Part shown: one piece after another, positions 11,756 to 13,619 of the stretch
How the letters are laid out: the number at the start of each line of letters is the position of its first letter
Position numbering within the stretch: position 1 is the stretch's first letter
Assembly (NCBI GenBank): GCA_902806305.1
Contig: CADCWC010000442.1
Coordinates: forward strand, 1-13,619
DNA: 13,619 nt
Source: an uncultured Thermoleophilia bacterium
GTDB taxonomy: Bacteria; Actinomycetota; Thermoleophilia; Gaiellales; F1-60-MAGs149
Direction of reading: 5' to 3'
Notes under the pieces: model-generated
Told to the model about the DNA's origin: nothing
Database searches by the model: none
The model's input: the letters and a program-made list of their open reading frames with translations, nothing else
Program-made: the position numbers and the translations under genes

Positions 11756-13619
11756 GTGTTCGAACGATTCACCGAACGCGCGCGCCAGGTGGTCGTCCTG
11801 GCGCAGGACGAAGCCCGCGCCCTCAAGCACAACTACATCGGCACGGAGCACATCCTTCTCGGCCTCCTGCGCGAGGAGGAGGGTCTCGCCGCCCGGGTCC
11901 TCGACTCGCTCGACATCACGGTCGAGGACGTCCGCGCCAACGTGGCCCGCATCGTCGGCCAGGGCGAGGAGGTCACGACGGGCCAGATCCCGTTCACGCC
12001 GCGCGCCAAGAAGGTCCTCGAGCTCGCGCTGCGCGAGGCGCTCTCGCTCGGCCACAACTACATCGGGACCGAGCACATCCTGCTCGGGCTCGTGCGCGAG
12101 AACGAGGGCGTCGCGGCCCGCATCCTCCTCGACTTCGACGCCGACGCGGAGAAGATCCGCAACGAGATCATCCGCATGCTGTCCGGCCCCGGCCGGCGCT
12201 CGCAGGGCCAGTCCTCGGGCGGGGCGCAGGGCGCCGCGGCCGGTGGCGACCCGAAGAAGAGCTCCAAGCTGCTCGACCAGTTCGGGCGCAATCTGACGAA
12301 GCTCGCCACCGAGGGTCGCCTCGACCCGGTGGTCGGCCGTCAGAAGGAGATCGAGCGGATGATGCAGATCCTCGTCCGCCGCATGAAGAACAACCCCGTC
12401 CTCATCGGCGAGCCCGGCGTCGGCAAGACCGCCGTCGTCGAGGGCCTGGCCCAGCGGATCTCGACCGGCGCCGTGCCCGACCTGCTCGCCGGCAAGCAGA
12501 TCTACACGCTCGACCTGGCCGCCCTGGTCGCGGGCTCGAAGTACCGCGGCGAGTTCGAGGAGCGGCTCAAGAAGGTCATGAAGGAGATCGCCCAGCGCGG
12601 CGACATCATCCTGTTCATCGACGAGCTCCACAATCTCGTCGGCGCGGGTGCGGCGGAGGGCGCGATCGACGCGGCCTCGATCCTGAAGCCGGCTCTCGCC
12701 CGTGGCGAGCTCCAGACCGTCGGGGCCACCACGCTCGACGAGTACCGGAAGTACCTGGAGCGCGACTCGGCGCTCGAGCGCCGCTTCCAGCAGGTGCGCG
12801 TCGAGGAGCCGTCCGTCGAGGACACCATCCAGATCCTGCGCGGGCTGCGGGACCGCTACGAGGCCCATCACCGGATCCGCATCACGGACGAGGCGCTCGA
12901 CGCCGCGGCCCGGCTGTCGGACCGCTACATCCAGGACCGGCACATGCCGGACAAGGCGATCGACCTGATCGACGAGGCCGCGTCGCGGATGCGGATCAAG
13001 ACGATGTCCGCGCCGCCGCGCTACCGCGAGCTCGAGGACGAGATCGAGCAGGTGCGTCGCGACAAGGAAGCGGCCATCGAGGCGCAGGAGTTCGAGAAGG
13101 CCGCGAGCCTGCGCGACACCGAGCGCAAGCTGACGAACAAGAAGCGCGACCTCGAGGAGAGCTGGAAGCAGGAGGACGACGCCGAGCAGGCGTCGATCGC
13201 CGAGGAGGAGATCGCCGACATCGTCTCGATGTGGACCGGCATCCCCGTCTTCAAGCTCACGGAGGCCGAGTCGCAGAAGCTCATCCGCATGGAGGAGGAG
13301 CTGCACAAGCGGGTCATCGGGCAGGACGTCGCCATCGGCGCCGTCTCGAAGGCGATCCGGCGCTCGCGGGCCGGCATCAAGGACCCGAAGCGCCCGAGCG
13401 GCTCGTTCATCTTCCTCGGGCCGTCCGGCGTCGGCAAGACGGAGCTCGCCCGCACCCTGGCCGAGTTCCTGTTCGGCGACGAGGGCGCGATGATCCAGGT
13501 CGACATGTCGGAGTACATGGAGAAGCACGCCGTGTCCCGGCTCGTCGGCTCGCCTCCCGGCTACATCGGCTACGACGAGGGCGGCCAGCTCACGGAGGCC
13601 GTGCGGCGCAAGCCCTACA
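11756..13619 (+). CDS. clpC: ClpC, AAA+ unfoldase of the Clp protease (3' end outside window)
   Basis: ClpC unfolds proteins and feeds them to ClpP. The first 621 codons are present; roughly 200 more would lie beyond the window. The start is GTG at 11756 with AGGAGG at 11742-11747, 8 bases upstream. The N-domain (~1-145) holds two Clp_N repeats, each with YIGTEHILLGL, coded at about 11834 and 12059. The first AAA+ module has Walker A GEPGVGKT (218-225), pore loop KYRGEFEER (from 262) and Walker B ILFIDELHN, with D289 and E290. A UVR-type coiled-coil middle domain follows (~423-470: YRELEDEIEQVRRDKEAAIE and EFEKAASLRD). The second module begins near VIGQDVAI, with Walker A GPSGVGKT (555-562), and the window ends at GGQLTEAVRRKPY. 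The single UVR middle domain marks ClpC and excludes ClpB. lysS-clpC linkage is typical of actinobacteria. Confidence 0.97.
   Translation, partial: MFERFTERARQVVVLAQDEARALKHNYIGTEHILLGLLREEEGLAARVLDSLDITVEDVRANVARIVGQGEEVTTGQIPFTPRAKKVLELALREALSLGHNYIGTEHILLGLVRENEGVAARILLDFDADAEKIRNEIIRMLSGPGRRSQGQSSGGAQGAAAGGDPKKSSKLLDQFGRNLTKLATEGRLDPVVGRQKEIERMMQILVRRMKNNPVLIGEPGVGKTAVVEGLAQRISTGAVPDLLAGKQIYTLDLAALVAGSKYRGEFEERLKKVMKEIAQRGDIILFIDELHNLVGAGAAEGAIDAASILKPALARGELQTVGATTLDEYRKYLERDSALERRFQQVRVEEPSVEDTIQILRGLRDRYEAHHRIRITDEALDAAARLSDRYIQDRHMPDKAIDLIDEAASRMRIKTMSAPPRYRELEDEIEQVRRDKEAAIEAQEFEKAASLRDTERKLTNKKRDLEESWKQEDDAEQASIAEEEIADIVSMWTGIPVFKLTEAESQKLIRMEEELHKRVIGQDVAIGAVSKAIRRSRAGIKDPKRPSGSFIFLGPSGVGKTELARTLAEFLFGDEGAMIQVDMSEYMEKHAVSRLVGSPPGYIGYDEGGQLTEAVRRKPY

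Noticed and set aside
11834..12109. Near-identical DNA segments 225 bases apart in clpC
   Set aside because: They encode the two standard Clp_N repeats of the ClpC N-domain and are not a mobile or regulatory repeat.
1..13619. CRISPR arrays, insertion sequences, phage genes, attachment sites
   Set aside because: No direct-repeat arrays, transposase or integrase motifs, or terminal inverted repeats were seen on reading both strands.

Overview
The window is very GC-rich, about 70% or more by eye, uses many GTG starts, and is almost fully coding. Its gene order points to the phylum Actinomycetota, probably a deep or environmental lineage such as Thermoleophilia; that placement is inference. From memory, the M. 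tuberculosis order is ftsH-folE-folP-folB-folK-...-panC-panD-...-coaX-...-lysS-lsr2-clpC. The same backbone is present here: ftsH (3' end only), folP-folB (fused), folK, coaX, lysS and clpC (5' part only). folE, panC, panD and lsr2 are absent from the window. A DUF2469-like gene, dus and greA lie among the backbone genes.

Region by region. 1-803 holds the FtsH protease C-terminus. 806-2155 (minus) encodes a cytochrome P450, convergent with ftsH with a 2-base gap. 2185-2353 holds a promoter, a yybP-ykoY-type Mn2+ riboswitch aptamer and an RBS-masking expression platform, followed by a TerC/Alx-family membrane protein (2354-3331). 3353-5202 (minus) encodes a DrrA/DrrB-type ABC exporter whose two genes overlap as GTGA. 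These accessory genes occupy the place where folE sits in relatives. 5374-7069 carries folate synthesis: a FolP-FolB fusion protein, then an overlapping folK. 7115-8271 carries the small DUF2469-like protein and type III pantothenate kinase. 8297-9379 (minus) is a tRNA-dihydrouridine synthase. 9501-11457 carries greA and lysS. After about 300 bases of structured intergenic DNA, clpC begins at 11756 and runs off the end.

Most genes are housekeeping: proteostasis (ftsH, clpC), cofactors (folate, CoA), tRNA modification and charging (dus, lysS), and transcript cleavage (greA). I found no CRISPR array, transposon, phage or tRNA gene. I did not find a new multi-gene system. The strongest regulatory find is the complete riboswitch with its switching helices. 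The second is a recurring layout in which a -10-like hexamer lies exactly 6 bases before a start codon (folP, dus, possibly greA), which suggests leaderless mRNAs. The FolP-FolB fusion and the accessory block in the folE position are also worth a look.
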